DNA of 64,000 nt from Terriglobia bacterium (GCA_025350105.1 JANXYJ010000076.1:1-64000); one strand, 5' to 3'; shown: positions 16,673 to 26,614, counted from the stretch's first letter. Numbers and translations: made by a program. The notes: a model not told the origin generated them from the letters alone.

Positions 16673-17989
16673 TTGCCTGCTACCGATCCCGCAACCAACC
16701 AACTCGCTCTGCGCACACGCCGCAAAATTACCCGGCGTTTGATCCCATTCCTGTTCATTCTTTACATCGTTTCCTATCTGGATCGCGTCAACCTCGGCTA
16801 CGCGGCACTGGAGATGACCCGCGAACTCGGCTTCTCCAATTCCGCTTTCGGTATCGGTGCCGGCATCTTTTTCATCGGCTATTTTCTGATCGAGATCCCC
16901 GCCACCGTTCTGGTCGAAGTCTGGAGCGCCCGCAAATGGATCGCCCGCATCATGATCACCTGGGGCCTGCTCGCCTCTGCCACCGGCTTTATTCAAACCG
17001 CGCATCAACTCTATTGGGTCCGCTTTTTTCTTGGGCTCGCTGAAGCCGGTTTCTTTCCGGGCATGATCGTCTACCTCACGCACTGGTACCGGCGTGAAGA
17101 TCGCGCGCGTGCAGTGGCGTTATTCATGACGGCCATTCCCATTTCCCAATTGATCGGCGCGCCGGTTTCCGGTTTACTGATGCGCGTGCACTGGTTCGGT
17201 CTGTCCGGTTGGCGTTGGTTGCTGATGTTGGAGGGCGCTCCTGCGCTCGTGCTGGGCGTCGTCACGTTTTACTACCTGACCGATTGGCCCAAAGACGCTA
17301 CCTGGCTGAATGAAGACGAACGCAATTGGATCACCAACGAATTGGAAGCCGAAAAGCGTGCCACCAAGGCCGTGCGCCCCCTCACCATCTGGCAAGCCAT
17401 GCGTCAAGGCGACGTCATCAAACTCACCCTGGCTGCGTTTTGCGGACTCACTGCAGTCTACGGTTTTGGCTTCTGGTTGCCCAAGATCGTCCAGAAGTTT
17501 TCCGGACTCAATACCCTCCAGGTCACTCTGCTCGCCGGGCTTCCTTACTTGGCGGCGTTTCCGGCCATGGTGTGGAACGGCTGGCATTCCGATCGCACCG
17601 GTGAGCGACGCTGGCACACAGCCATCCCGTTGGCTGCGGCTGGATTGTTGCTGATTCTGGGACAACATATTGGTGCCAATTTGTTTGTGGCGATTTTGGT
17701 GCTCTCATTGGCCGCCATGACGGTGCACAGCTACATTCCCGTGTTCTGGCAGCTGCCCACCAGCTTCTTAACCGAAGCTGCCGCTGCGGCCTGCATCGGC
17801 ATGATCAATTCTTTCGGCAACCTGGGCGGGTTCGCGGGGCCTTACGTCGTCGGCTATTTGACCGACCACACGGGCAGCTACTCCGCCGGCATCGCCTATC
17901 TCGGCAGCATGTCCTTCTTAGGAGCGCTGCTGATCTTATGGGTGAAGTCCGGTGCCGATAATCTGAAAACGGCCCGAAACACTTCGTAG
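16673..17989 (+). CDS. MFS transporter, anion:cation symporter type
   Basis: 438 residues, 12 predicted membrane segments. N-terminal LIPFLFILYIVSYLDRVNLGYAALEM is the signature of the ACS family (phthalate, tartrate, galactarate and similar organic anions), followed by FIGYFLIEIPATVLVE and the cytoplasmic loop GLAEAGFFPGMIVYLTHWY. A central loop of about 40 residues has DWPKDATWLNEDERNWI, also typical of ACS members. The substrate is probably a carboxylate. The start is TTG at 16673 without a ribosome-binding site, a few bases after a TATAGT box, so a near-leaderless message is possible. Confidence 0.88.
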   Translation: MPATDPATNQLALRTRRKITRRLIPFLFILYIVSYLDRVNLGYAALEMTRELGFSNSAFGIGAGIFFIGYFLIEIPATVLVEVWSARKWIARIMITWGLLASATGFIQTAHQLYWVRFFLGLAEAGFFPGMIVYLTHWYRREDRARAVALFMTAIPISQLIGAPVSGLLMRVHWFGLSGWRWLLMLEGAPALVLGVVTFYYLTDWPKDATWLNEDERNWITNELEAEKRATKAVRPLTIWQAMRQGDVIKLTLAAFCGLTAVYGFGFWLPKIVQKFSGLNTLQVTLLAGLPYLAAFPAMVWNGWHSDRTGERRWHTAIPLAAAGLLLILGQHIGANLFVAILVLSLAAMTVHSYIPVFWQLPTSFLTEAAAAACIGMINSFGNLGGFAGPYVVGYLTDHTGSYSAGIAYLGSMSFLGALLILWVKSGADNLKTARNTS

Positions 17990-18031
17990 TAAAATTGTTG
18001 TTTCTGCAAAACCGAAAGGGAGAACTACCAG

Positions 18032-18160
18032 ATGCGCTACCTGAAAACACTCATGGCCACTGCCGCATTGTTGGCATCGGTCACCACACTCAACGCGCAG
18101 GACGACAAAGGCGGCAAGAAAAAGGGCGGCTTCCAACTGCCTCCCATGATCCATAAATAG
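18032..18160 (+). CDS. Small secreted Lys/Gly-rich peptide, 42 residues
   Basis: ATG 18032 follows a good ribosome-binding site (AAAGGGAG at 18015-18022, about 9 bases upstream). The translation is MRYLKTLMATAALLASVTTL, a signal peptide with probable cleavage after LNA, then a mature tail of about 20 residues containing DDKGGKKKGG and ending LPPMIHK. The charged tail and the clean signal support a real gene. No function is known to me; short exported Lys/Gly peptides of this kind do occur in front of other genes. It lies 42 bases after the MFS gene. Confidence 0.55.
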   Translation: MRYLKTLMATAALLASVTTLNAQDDKGGKKKGGFQLPPMIHK

Positions 18161-18258
18161 TTGCGGTTGCTCGGCGGCCTATTCAATACTATTTGATTGG
18201 GGCGTAGGGCAGGGCATCTACAACCTTTGTCGCAATTGAATTGTCCTTTAAAGTATAT

Positions 18259-19290
18259 ATGCAATACAAGAAGCTGGGAAATACCGGTATCACCGTATCG
18301 CGATTGTGTTTAGGCTGCATGAGCTACGGCGGCGGCGATCTTCCGCCCTGGACCCAAGGCACCAAGGGCTGGCACGTCGATAAAGAAGCTTCGCGCGAAC
18401 ACTTCAAGATTGCGCTCGACGCGGGCATTAACTTCTTCGATACCGCCGATGTCTACTCCGTCGGTTTAAGCGAAGAGATCGCGGGCCAGCATTTGCGCGA
18501 TATGGCCTCGCGCGATGACATTGTGTTGGCAACCAAGGTCCACGGCATCATGGGCCCTGGTCATAATCAAAGAGGATTAAGCCGCAAACACATCATCGAA
18601 GGCTGCGAAAATTCGCTGCGCCGCCTGGGCATGGACTACATCGATCTATATCAGATCCATCGCTGGGATTCCACGACTCCCATTGAAGAAACCCTGGATG
18701 CGCTCGATTCATTGGTGCGCGCAGGCAAAGTGCGTTACCTGGGGGCCAGTAGTATGGCCGCCTGGCAATTTTCCAAAGCGTTGTATGTGGCCAATGAACA
18801 CGGCTGGCAGCGCTTCGTTAGCATGCAGAATCACTACAACCTGATTTATCGCGAAGAAGAACGGGAAATGATTCCCCTGTGCATCGATCAGGGAGTTGGT
18901 CTGATTCCCTGGGGCCCCATGGCCCGCGGTTTTCTCAGCCGAAAAACCGCGCGTGACGGCAGTTCCACGGTGCGCTCCACCGTGGATACGTTTGCCAAAG
19001 ACATGTACTATGCCGCTGACGATTTTGTGGTGAACGATGTGGTGTTACAGGTGGCCCAGCAGCGCGGCGTTTCGCCCGCGCAAGTCGCCGTCGCATGGGT
19101 GCTGCAGGCGCCCGGCATCACCGCGCCGATCATTGGAACTACCAACGCCGCTCAGCTAAAAGATTTGCTGGGTTCAGTGGATCTCAAGCTGACGGCGGAA
19201 GAAATCGCGGCGCTGGAAAAGCCATACCGTCCGCATCGCGTTTTGGGGTACGTGCCAGCCACGCCAAAGGCGATGTTGGGACGCAGTTAG
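18259..19290 (+). CDS. Aldo/keto reductase
   Basis: 343 residues from ATG 18259; a TTG 18 bases upstream is possible. It is an NADPH-dependent TIM-barrel oxidoreductase. Visible are YKKLGNTGITVSRLCLG, the catalytic Asp-Tyr pair in NFFDTADVYS, the catalytic Lys in LATKVHG, the His in LYQIHRWD, and the C-terminal cofactor-binding PIIGTTNAAQLKDLLGS. It belongs to the AKR group with YghZ/YajO-like members. Substrate not assignable. It is a single gene followed by about 490 bases without a gene. Confidence 0.92.
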   Translation: MQYKKLGNTGITVSRLCLGCMSYGGGDLPPWTQGTKGWHVDKEASREHFKIALDAGINFFDTADVYSVGLSEEIAGQHLRDMASRDDIVLATKVHGIMGPGHNQRGLSRKHIIEGCENSLRRLGMDYIDLYQIHRWDSTTPIEETLDALDSLVRAGKVRYLGASSMAAWQFSKALYVANEHGWQRFVSMQNHYNLIYREEEREMIPLCIDQGVGLIPWGPMARGFLSRKTARDGSSTVRSTVDTFAKDMYYAADDFVVNDVVLQVAQQRGVSPAQVAVAWVLQAPGITAPIIGTTNAAQLKDLLGSVDLKLTAEEIAALEKPYRPHRVLGYVPATPKAMLGRS

Positions 19291-19784
19291 TCTGCAGGCT
19301 GGCTCTGTGCGTGTGGTCTAAGCGCATTTCCCACTGGTTAGGTTGGTGGCGGTCAGTATCGTTAATTATTTCAGCATCGTTTAATTATTTAAACATCATC
19401 TATTTCAGCATCGTTTCTGTTAAGGGCGCCCCGATCCCAAAGATTACGCCGTCAGGCCGGCGGCTATTCGTCTCCCGCATAGCGAGGGACCAGATATCGT
19501 TCTGGCGGACGCCCATCACTCGCAGGCCCTCGAAGCTTGTTCCGGAATTGCTCCTTTTGGCCGATCCAAGCCCTCTGACAGGAGAGCGCTCAGACTCCTT
19601 GTTTACAATCTAAAGGCAGGTTTGAAAAGCACGGCTTCACAGCTGTCCCAAGTCGCTGAAGCAGCACGGAATCGGGTTTCCGGCCACCGCCAAGTGGCAC
19701 TGGACGCCTACAAAGCCACACCTGCGATAATAGAATTTACCTGTCTGCCCCAGGCTCCTGTCTGCCGATGTGGGCCCCTCTGAT
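19291..19784. other. 494-base intergenic stretch without a recognisable gene
   Basis: No reading frame here shows a family motif. Imperfect AT-rich repeats occur near 19360-19415 (two copies of ATTTCAGCATCGTTT). A GATAATAGAAT segment at 19726-19736 is a plausible -10 region for the RND operon. It might hold a decayed gene, but nothing could be supported. Confidence 0.6.
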
Positions 19785-22700
19785 ATGTGGATCGTTCAAC
19801 TCGCCCTTCGCAGACCCTACACGTTCGTCGTTATGGCGCTGGCCATCCTTTTGGCTGGCGGTGTGGCCATCACGCGGATGCCCGCTGATATTTTTCCGGA
19901 TATTGATATCCCCATTGTGAGCGTGGTCTGGCAGTTCAATGGTCTGACGCCGGAACAGATGGCCGACATCATTGGTACCCGTTCGGAACGCGGCATGACG
20001 ACTACCGTCAACGACATCGAGCACATGGAGTCGCAGACCACCCAGGGCATTTCGGTGATCCGGCTGTATTTCCATGAAGGCGCCAAGATTGAGTCGGCGG
20101 TGGCGCAAATCGCGGCGCAGACTACCCAACAGGTAGGCTTTATGCCGGAGGGTGCCCGCGCGCCGAACGTGGTCCGCTATAACGCGGCCAGTGTGCCGAT
20201 TTTGCAATTGGGGCTTTCGAGCGACACTTTGAGCGAGCAGGAAGTTTACGACGTTGGCAACAACTTCATGCGGACCCAATTGGCCACGATACAAGGTGCG
20301 GCGATTCCTCCCCCGTTCGGCGGCAAATCGCGGCAAGTGATGGTGGACTTGAATCCGCAGGCGCTCTATTCCCGGGGCCTTTCCCCCGCGGATGTTTCGG
20401 CGGCGCTTTCCAGCCAAAATGTCATCATGCCGTCGGGCACCGCGAAAATTGGCGGGCGTGAATATCGCGTGGAAATGAACAACAGTCCGGACGTGATTGA
20501 AGCCTTCAACCGCCTGCCGCTGCGGACGGTAAACGGCAGCACGGTTTTCGTACGCGATGTCGCGCAAGTGCACGACGGCTACTCCGTGCAAGGCAACGTG
20601 GTGCGGCATGATGCCAAACGCGGTGCGCTATTGACGGTGCTAAAGAACGGCAAGGAATCTACCATCGATATTGTCGAGCGCGTAAAGGACGTCCTGCCGC
20701 GCATTCAAGCCACTTTGCCGCCGGGGCTGAACGTGGCGCAGTTGTTCGATCAATCGGTATTCGTTCGCGCGGCGGTATCGGGCGTCGTGCGCGAGGCCGT
20801 GGCGGCGGCGCTGCTTACGGGCGTGATGATCATGCTGTTTTTGGGCAGCTGGCGCAGCACGCTGATCGTCTGCCTGTCTATTCCCTTATCGATTCTGGCC
20901 TCGCTCTCCATCCTGTATGCCATGGGGCAGACCATCAACATCATGACGCTGGGCGGCATGGCGCTGGCCGTGGGAATCCTGGTGGACGATGCCACGGTGA
21001 CCATCGAGAACATCCATCGCAATATCGGCATGGGCAAGGCCCTGGTGCCTGCCATTCTGGATGGCGCCAAACAAATTGCCGTTCCCGCGTTTGTATCCAC
21101 CTTGTGCATCTGTATTGTGTTTGTGCCGGTGGTGTTCCTTACCGGGACAGCGCGCTTTTTGTTTACTCCGCTGGCGCTGGCGGTGGTGCTGGCCATGGCT
21201 GTGTCGTATCTGCTCTCCCGCACGCTGGTGCCGACACTGATTCATTTCCTGATGCCGGCCGAGATGCGCTTCCATCAGGTCCCCATTGATGGTCCCGGTG
21301 GCGAAGCGGAAATGGACGATGCGGGCTTCCTGTGGCGGGTGCATCATCTGTTTCAAAAGGCCTTTCAGAAGATGCAGGATGTGTATTGTGACATTTTGGA
21401 TTCCGCGTTGCATCATCGCGGACTGGTGGTACTGGGGTTCGCGCTGCTGTCCCTCTCCTCGGTGGCGTTGTATTCGCGGATTGGCGCGGATTTTTTCCCG
21501 CTGGTGGATGCCGGGCAGATTCGCCTGCACGTGCGCGCTCCGTCCGGGACCAGGATTGAGGAAACCGAGGCCCGGATTGGCCAAGTGGAGCAGGCTATCC
21601 GCGCCATGATCCCCCGGAGCGAAATCGCCGCGGTGCTGGATAATATCGGGCTGCCTTCGGTTGCGTTCAATCTGGCTTGGGGAGACAGCGCCACCATTGG
21701 CTCTTCGGACGGAGAGATTCTGGTTTCGCTGCAGCCAGAGCACCACTCCACCTGGGATTACGTGCGCCGCCTGCGCCGCCAATTGCCGAAACAATTTGCC
21801 GACATGTCGTTTTTCTTTCAGCCGGCAGACATCGTCAGCCAGATTCTGAATTTCGGTTTGCCGTCGCCCATCGACGTGCAGATTGCCGGGCCGCAGCGCA
21901 ACGTCGACAAGAATTTTCAAATTGCCCAGCAGATGGCCGCCCACATGGCCACTATTCCCGGCGCGGTGGACGTGCATGTGCATCAAGTGCGCGATCTTCC
22001 CATGATGCGCCTGGATGTGGACCGCGAACGCGCTGGCGGAATGGGCTACACGCAACGCGATGTGGCCAGCAGTCTTTTGATTTCGCTGAGCGGCACCGCG
22101 CAAGTGGGTGCCAATTACTGGGTGAATCCCGCCAACGGCGTGACTTATAACGTAGTGACGCAAACCCCTTCCACCCAGATGGATTCGCCCGAAGAACTCT
22201 TGAATACGCCGGTACATTCCGGCAGTGGATCGACGCAAACGGTGGGCAATGTGGCGCAGCTAACGCGCGGCTTAACTTCCGCCGTGGTCAGCCACTATAA
22301 CGTGCAGCCGGTGTTTGACGTCTACGCGGGCATTCAGGATCGGGACCTGGGCGGCGTCTCGGAAGACGTAGACCGCGTGGTTGCCGAATACCGCAAGAAA
22401 CTGCCGGTGGGCAGCGTGATTGACGTGCGCGGGCAAACCTCCACCATGCGGAGTTCCTTCACCGGCATGGCGTACGGTCTGGTGTTCGCCATCGTGCTGG
22501 TGTATTTCGTGATGGTCGTCAATTTTCAGTCCTGGCTGGACCCACTGATCATTTTAATGGCGGTGCCGGGCGCGCTGAGCGGCATTTTGCTGATTCTGTT
22601 TTTCACTCACACCACGGTAAGTGTTCCCGCTTTGATGGGGGCCATCATGAGCATTGGGGTGGGAACGGCGAACAGTATTTTGTTGGTGACGTTTGCCAAC

Positions 22701-23003
22701 GACGTCCGCCGTGAACAGGGCGGGAACGCACTGCAAGCGGCCTTCGAGGCTGGACGGACCCGCTTGCGCCCGGTGGTGATGACCGCCGTCGCTATGCTGG
22801 CCGGTATGATCCCCATGGCGATGGGCCTGGGCGAAGGCGGCGAACAAAATGCGCCGTTGGGCAAAGCGGTGATTGGCGGTTTGCTGTTCGCCACCATCGC
22901 CACGCTGTTTGTGGTGCCGGTGGTGTACAGTCTCCTGCGCAAAAAGGCGCCCCGGAATTTCGATGAACCAGTCAGCCACCCAATCGAAATGGAATTGGTC
23001 TGA
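19785..23003 (+). CDS. RND efflux pump inner-membrane transporter
   Basis: 1072 residues from ATG 19785 (MWIVQLALRRP); a GTG five codons earlier is possible. It is an AcrB/HAE-family RND protein: the first transmembrane helix PYTFVVMALAILLAGG, RMPADIFPDIDIPIVSVVW, two large periplasmic loops, and the proton-relay helix GILVDDATVTIENIHRN with the paired Asp in transmembrane 4. The second half repeats the fold, with GTANSILLVTFANDVRRE. It takes substrates from the periplasm and works with the adaptor encoded 78 bases downstream. The transporter precedes the adaptor, the reverse of E. coli acrAB. No outer-membrane channel is encoded beside it. Hydrophobic drug-like compounds are likely but not certain. 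Confidence 0.92.
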   Translation: MWIVQLALRRPYTFVVMALAILLAGGVAITRMPADIFPDIDIPIVSVVWQFNGLTPEQMADIIGTRSERGMTTTVNDIEHMESQTTQGISVIRLYFHEGAKIESAVAQIAAQTTQQVGFMPEGARAPNVVRYNAASVPILQLGLSSDTLSEQEVYDVGNNFMRTQLATIQGAAIPPPFGGKSRQVMVDLNPQALYSRGLSPADVSAALSSQNVIMPSGTAKIGGREYRVEMNNSPDVIEAFNRLPLRTVNGSTVFVRDVAQVHDGYSVQGNVVRHDAKRGALLTVLKNGKESTIDIVERVKDVLPRIQATLPPGLNVAQLFDQSVFVRAAVSGVVREAVAAALLTGVMIMLFLGSWRSTLIVCLSIPLSILASLSILYAMGQTINIMTLGGMALAVGILVDDATVTIENIHRNIGMGKALVPAILDGAKQIAVPAFVSTLCICIVFVPVVFLTGTARFLFTPLALAVVLAMAVSYLLSRTLVPTLIHFLMPAEMRFHQVPIDGPGGEAEMDDAGFLWRVHHLFQKAFQKMQDVYCDILDSALHHRGLVVLGFALLSLSSVALYSRIGADFFPLVDAGQIRLHVRAPSGTRIEETEARIGQVEQAIRAMIPRSEIAAVLDNIGLPSVAFNLAWGDSATIGSSDGEILVSLQPEHHSTWDYVRRLRRQLPKQFADMSFFFQPADIVSQILNFGLPSPIDVQIAGPQRNVDKNFQIAQQMAAHMATIPGAVDVHVHQVRDLPMMRLDVDRERAGGMGYTQRDVASSLLISLSGTAQVGANYWVNPANGVTYNVVTQTPSTQMDSPEELLNTPVHSGSGSTQTVGNVAQLTRGLTSAVVSHYNVQPVFDVYAGIQDRDLGGVSEDVDRVVAEYRKKLPVGSVIDVRGQTSTMRSSFTGMAYGLVFAIVLVYFVMVVNFQSWLDPLIILMAVPGALSGILLILFFTHTTVSVPALMGAIMSIGVGTANSILLVTFANDVRREQGGNALQAAFEAGRTRLRPVVMTAVAMLAGMIPMAMGLGEGGEQNAPLGKAVIGGLLFATIATLFVVPVVYSLLRKKAPRNFDEPVSHPIEMELV

Positions 23004-23026
23004 CGCAAGTTTTTAACGCGAAGTTT

Positions 23027-23054
23027 TTGACGCTGTGTATTTGACGCTGTGTAT
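23027..23054. repeat. Tandem 14-bp duplication
   Basis: TTGACGCTGTGTAT occurs twice without a break, between the RND stop and the adaptor start. A further 12-bp duplication (TCACGTAACTCA, 23085-23108) begins just after the adaptor start codon and encodes a repeated SRNS. Confidence 0.85.
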
Positions 23055-23081
23055 TTAACGTAAGGAAGCCCAGGAACATCT

Positions 23082-24428
23082 GTGTCACGTAACTCATCAC
23101 GTAACTCATTAGCGGAAGCCGCAACGGAAGGCTACACCAAGCCCCACAAGAAATCGCATTTCGGTTTTTTGGCGCTGGTCATTTTACTGGCGCTGGCGCT
23201 GGCCGGGGGAATTGCCTATGAATTGTCGGCTCGCAGGATGGAGCAAAAAACGCTGGCCGCGGCCGTCGCCGATACCGTTACCAGTGGGCCGCCGGTGGTT
23301 TTGGTTGGCCATGCGAAACTGGCGCCCGGCGATTCCACTGTCGAAATTCCAGGGCAAACCGCGGCCTTCATGGAAACGCCCTTGTTTGCGCGGGTGGACG
23401 GATACGTGAAACAGCGCAACGCGGAAATCGGCCAGCGCGTTCGCAAGGGCGAAGTGCTGATGGAGCTGGAAACGCCGGATCTGGATCAGCAAATTGAACA
23501 GGCCCGGGCAACTCTCGCGCAATCGAAAGCCGCCCTGGCACAATTGCAAGCCACTGTCCATGCCCTTGCCAGCACCATGAAGCTAACCCAGTTGACCGCC
23601 AGCCGGACCAAGGCATTGGCGGATCAAGGTGTGCTGGCCAGGCAGGACGCCGACGATAAAACCGCCGCCGCGGATTCAGCAGAAGCCAATCTGCATGCCG
23701 CCGAAGAAAATGCCCACGCGCAGGAAAGCGTGATTTCGGCCAACGAATCTGGTATCCGCCGACTGCTGGAACAGAAGAAGTACGCCAAGCTGGAGGCGCC
23801 GTTTGATGGCGTGATTACGGCGCGCAACGCGCAAGGTTCTGATATCGGGACACTGATCACCTCCGGCAGCGGCACAAGTGCGCGCGAGATCGTGCGGGTG
23901 TCACAGATTTCCACGCTGCGCGTTTACGTCAACGTTCCGCAAAGCTACGCGGCCCTGATGCGGCCTGGGCAACTGGCCAATCTGGAAGTGGATGAATTTC
24001 CCGGCCGCCTGTTTCCGGCAAAAGTGCAATCCACCACCAACGCGCTGGACCCGGTGGCGCGGACCCTGCAGACCATGCTGATGGTGGGCAACGCCGGGGA
24101 AGTTCTTTTGCCGGGCATGTTCGTGAAAGTGCGCTTTCAGCTGCCACAACGGGTGAACGCGCTGCGGGTTCCCTCCGATGCGCTGGTGATTCGTTCGGAC
24201 GGCACCACACTGGCGCTGGTGGGCGACGATCAGAGAGTTCGCATTGTCCCAGTGGTGCTGGGAAGGGACTATGGCAAGGAAGTGGAGGTCCTGTCCGGCA
24301 TAACCGCCCTGGACCGGATTGTACTGAATCCCAGTGAGGCCGTGCGCGATGGCGTTGCGGTGAAGGCCGCGCCGGTTCCAAGCCCGGTTCCAGTGAAAGA
24401 GCTGCCGCCAACTCAGCGCAACAAATAA
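23082..24428 (+). CDS. RND periplasmic adaptor (membrane fusion protein)
   Basis: 448 residues from GTG 23082. It has a short cytoplasmic N-terminus, one anchor helix (FGFLALVILLALALAGGIAYEL), then lipoyl half NAEIGQRVRKGEVLMELETPD, a helical hairpin (QIEQARATLAQSKAALAQL), the returning lipoyl strand KLEAPFDGVITARNAQGSDI, and beta-barrel and membrane-proximal domains ending VLNPSEAVRDGVAVK. This is the AcrA/MdtA architecture. It should dock on the upstream RND protein. The first codons are a 12-bp tandem duplication, so the exact start is soft. Confidence 0.9.
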   Translation: MSRNSSRNSLAEAATEGYTKPHKKSHFGFLALVILLALALAGGIAYELSARRMEQKTLAAAVADTVTSGPPVVLVGHAKLAPGDSTVEIPGQTAAFMETPLFARVDGYVKQRNAEIGQRVRKGEVLMELETPDLDQQIEQARATLAQSKAALAQLQATVHALASTMKLTQLTASRTKALADQGVLARQDADDKTAAADSAEANLHAAEENAHAQESVISANESGIRRLLEQKKYAKLEAPFDGVITARNAQGSDIGTLITSGSGTSAREIVRVSQISTLRVYVNVPQSYAALMRPGQLANLEVDEFPGRLFPAKVQSTTNALDPVARTLQTMLMVGNAGEVLLPGMFVKVRFQLPQRVNALRVPSDALVIRSDGTTLALVGDDQRVRIVPVVLGRDYGKEVEVLSGITALDRIVLNPSEAVRDGVAVKAAPVPSPVPVKELPPTQRNK

Positions 24429-24726
24429 TAGAAGTTGCGGGGCGCTGCTGACCGCGAGCAAACGCTGCTTACCCCAGGCTGCTCACCCCAGGCTGCTCAC
24501 CCAAAGGATCGCCAACAAACGCGTCGGTTATTCCCGCTACCAGAATTCCCTTTAACACCGCCTACCAGACTACGGGCATCTCCGGTAAATCACTGTAAAA
24601 CAGCTGCTTGCGCGTTTCTCTGGGGTGTTCCCTGGGCCTTGACAGGTTCAAGGTTCAGCAACCGGCTTCGATAAGTCTGTTGGGCATGGGAAACCGGCCT
24701 ATGAAATCACCCCATAAAGGAATTGT
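24429..24726. other. 298-base intergenic stretch with a 14-bp tandem repeat
   Basis: No gene was recognised. ACCCCAGGCTGCTC is repeated exactly at 24471-24484 and 24485-24498, preceded by a diverged copy. No clear terminator for the RND operon was found. Confidence 0.6.
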
Positions 24727-25086
24727 ATGAATCTCGCTGGTATGAAAATTCTCGCAATCCTGGCCGCCTTGGCGGGCCTGTCCTGCGGAGCACTGAAGGC
24801 GGAAGTGCGGATTGCGTCCGATGATGCGCTGAAAGCCGCTGTGAAGAAGACCGCTCCGGACTATCCGCCCATCGCAAAGCAGATGCACATTGGCGGCAAG
24901 GTCAGCGTGGAAGTGACCATTGACGCCGAAGGTAATGTGGAAGACGCAAGGATTCTCTCCGGCAACGCGCTTTTGACGCCGAATGTGTTGAACGCCGTGA
25001 AGAAGTGGAAGTTCACTCCCTTTACCGGGCCGGGCGGCGAAGCCACCAAGGCGGTTGCCACCATCGATATTGATTTCAAGCTCTGA
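24727..25086 (+). CDS. Minimal periplasmic TonB C-terminal domain protein
   Basis: 119 residues. AAGGA lies 8-12 bases before ATG 24727; an internal ATG at residue 6 is possible. A signal peptide (ILAILAALAGLSCGALKA) is followed directly by a TonB-C domain: APDYPPIAKQMHIGGKVSVEV and NVLNAVKKWKFTPF, the hallmarks of the TonB fold. The usual proline-rich spanning region and the N-terminal anchor that contacts ExbB/ExbD are missing, so it probably is not an energising TonB. Stand-alone periplasmic TonB-C proteins are frequent in Acidobacteriota. Role unknown. Confidence 0.85.
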   Translation: MNLAGMKILAILAALAGLSCGALKAEVRIASDDALKAAVKKTAPDYPPIAKQMHIGGKVSVEVTIDAEGNVEDARILSGNALLTPNVLNAVKKWKFTPFTGPGGEATKAVATIDIDFKL

Positions 25087-25107
25087 TGTTGATTTCAAGC
25101 TCTGATC
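25070..25107. repeat. Tandem 19-bp duplication at the TonB-C stop
   Basis: Two 19-base copies, TTGATTTCAAGCTCTGATG and the same with final C, lie back to back. The first copy contains the end of the TonB-C reading frame and its TGA, so the second copies the last residues (DFKL) outside the gene. Confidence 0.85.
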
Positions 25108-25146
25108 TTTGCCGAAAACGAAGTACGACGATTGCAGGAGACTAAA

Positions 25147-26580
25147 ATGTTTAAGACAACCACCATCGGGGCGAAACTGACGCTCAGCTTCGCGGCCATG
25201 TTGACCTTGGTGCTGATCTTGGGTGCCGCATCGTTGAAGATCAATCTGGACCTGGGAAATCAGCTGGATAACGCGGTGAAGGTGACCGCCAAGAAGCAAA
25301 TGCTGGCCGGGCAGATTCTGGCGTCAGCGGCGGACATGACCTCGCTTGAGCGCGGCGTCTCCACCAGCACCATATTGCAGCAGAACGACAAGGCTACAGC
25401 CTTTCAGCGGCAGTATGGCGAAGCGGAACAGAAAGTCCGGCAATATCTTCGCGAGTTCGCCGGGTTTGAAAACTCCGCCGAAACGCAGGCCCAGCTAAAG
25501 GCGCTGAGCGAGGAAGAAGAGGCGCTGCAAAAAACCCACGAAGGCTTTGAGCGTCAATTGGCGGCCCAGCAAATGGACCAGGCGCTGAAGACCTTCGACG
25601 ACGCGCTGCTCCCGCACCTGGGCAAAATGAGCGATTTGACTCGTGAATTAGTAGCCCAGCAAACCGCGCAACTGGCGTTGACCGCGCAAATCGCCTCCAG
25701 CAAACAGGCCACCAGTCGCTGGATCACTCTGTCGTTGCTGGGGTTAAGCCTGGGTGTGGGCATGTTCGTGATTTTCGTGGTGCGCAGAGTCAGCAGCGAT
25801 CTGCGGAGCTATACCCAGCAATTGGCCTCCTCTGCCCACGGGGTATCGGAGGCAGCAGTGCAGATCAGCTCTGCCAGCCGGTCGCTGGCTGAAGGCGCGT
25901 CACGGCAGGCGGGGTCGCTCGAGGAAACCTCGGCGTCGTCTCAACAGTTGAAGGCCACCACGCAAAGCAATGCACAGAATTCGCAGGAGGCTACCAAGCT
26001 GATGGCGCGCACCGACGTTCAGGTGACCGACGCCAATCGCACTCTGGGAGAGATGGTGGTCAGCATGCATGCCATCGGCCAGGCCAGCGAAAAGATCGCG
26101 CGCATCATCAAAATCATTGACGAAATTGCCTTCCAAACCAATATTTTGGCGTTGAATGCGGCTGTGGAAGCAGCGCGGGCCGGTGAATCCGGCATGGGTT
26201 TCGCGGTAGTGGCCGACGAAGTCCGCAACCTGGCCGGGCGCTGCGGGCAAGCCGCCGGCGATACCGCCAATTTGATTGAGGAATCCATCAACACCACCCG
26301 CCAGGGCAAAGCGAAGCTGGATCACATGTCGGTTGCCATTCGCGGCATCACCGAAAGCACCGTGGAAGTGAAGCGCCTGGTGGATCAGGTGAGCGCGTCC
26401 AGCGGCGAGCAGGCCCGCGGCATCGAACACATCGCCGAAGCACTGTCGGAAGTGGAACGGATTACGCAACAAGCGGCGGCCAGCGCGCAGGAGAGCGCCA
26501 GCGCAAGTGCCAACATGTCAGAGCAATCGGAAGCGATGGATGCAGTGACCAGGGAACTGGTGGCCATGGTGGGCGAGTAG
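25147..26580 (+). CDS. Methyl-accepting chemotaxis protein 1
   Basis: 477 residues from ATG 25147, chosen because AGGAG lies about 9 bases upstream; a TTG at 25132 would place that site inside the gene. Two membrane segments (about residues 9-29 and 190-212) flank a periplasmic four-helix domain of about 160 residues. The cytoplasmic part has methylation helix [12 protein letters not shown] and the signalling tip [20 protein letters not shown] followed by [13 protein letters not shown], the contact site for CheA/CheW. No clear HAMP motif was seen beyond a short linker. There is no C-terminal CheR-docking pentapeptide (it ends AMVGE). It is the first of two tandem receptors. Confidence 0.92.
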   Translation: MFKTTTIGAKLTLSFAAMLTLVLILGAASLKINLDLGNQLDNAVKVTAKKQMLAGQILASAADMTSLERGVSTSTILQQNDKATAFQRQYGEAEQKVRQYLREFAGFENSAETQAQLKALSEEEEALQKTHEGFERQLAAQQMDQALKTFDDALLPHLGKMSDLTRELVAQQTAQLALTAQIASSKQATSRWITLSLLGLSLGVGMFVIFVVRRVSSDLRSYTQQLASSAHGVSEAAVQISSASRSLAEGASRQAGSLEETSASSQQLKATTQSNAQNSQEATKLMARTDVQVTDANRTLGEMVVSMHAIGQASEKIARIIKIIDEIAFQTNILALNAAVEAARAGESGMGFAVVADEVRNLAGRCGQAAGDTANLIEESINTTRQGKAKLDHMSVAIRGITESTVEVKRLVDQVSASSGEQARGIEHIAEALSEVERITQQAAASAQESASASANMSEQSEAMDAVTRELVAMVGE

Positions 26581-26614
26581 CTTGTTTCCTGTAGTTTCTG
26601 AAAGGTTCGATGGA

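Noticed and set aside
19291-19784. A decayed transposase or small gene before the RND operon
   Set aside because: All six frames were read; no DDE, HTH or other motif could be recognised, and the longest frame is an overrun of the aldo/keto reductase shadow.
20886-22238. A 450-residue open frame antisense to the RND transporter
   Set aside because: It is His/Arg/Gly-rich without domains and lies wholly inside the RND gene; a typical shadow of hydrophobic coding sequence.
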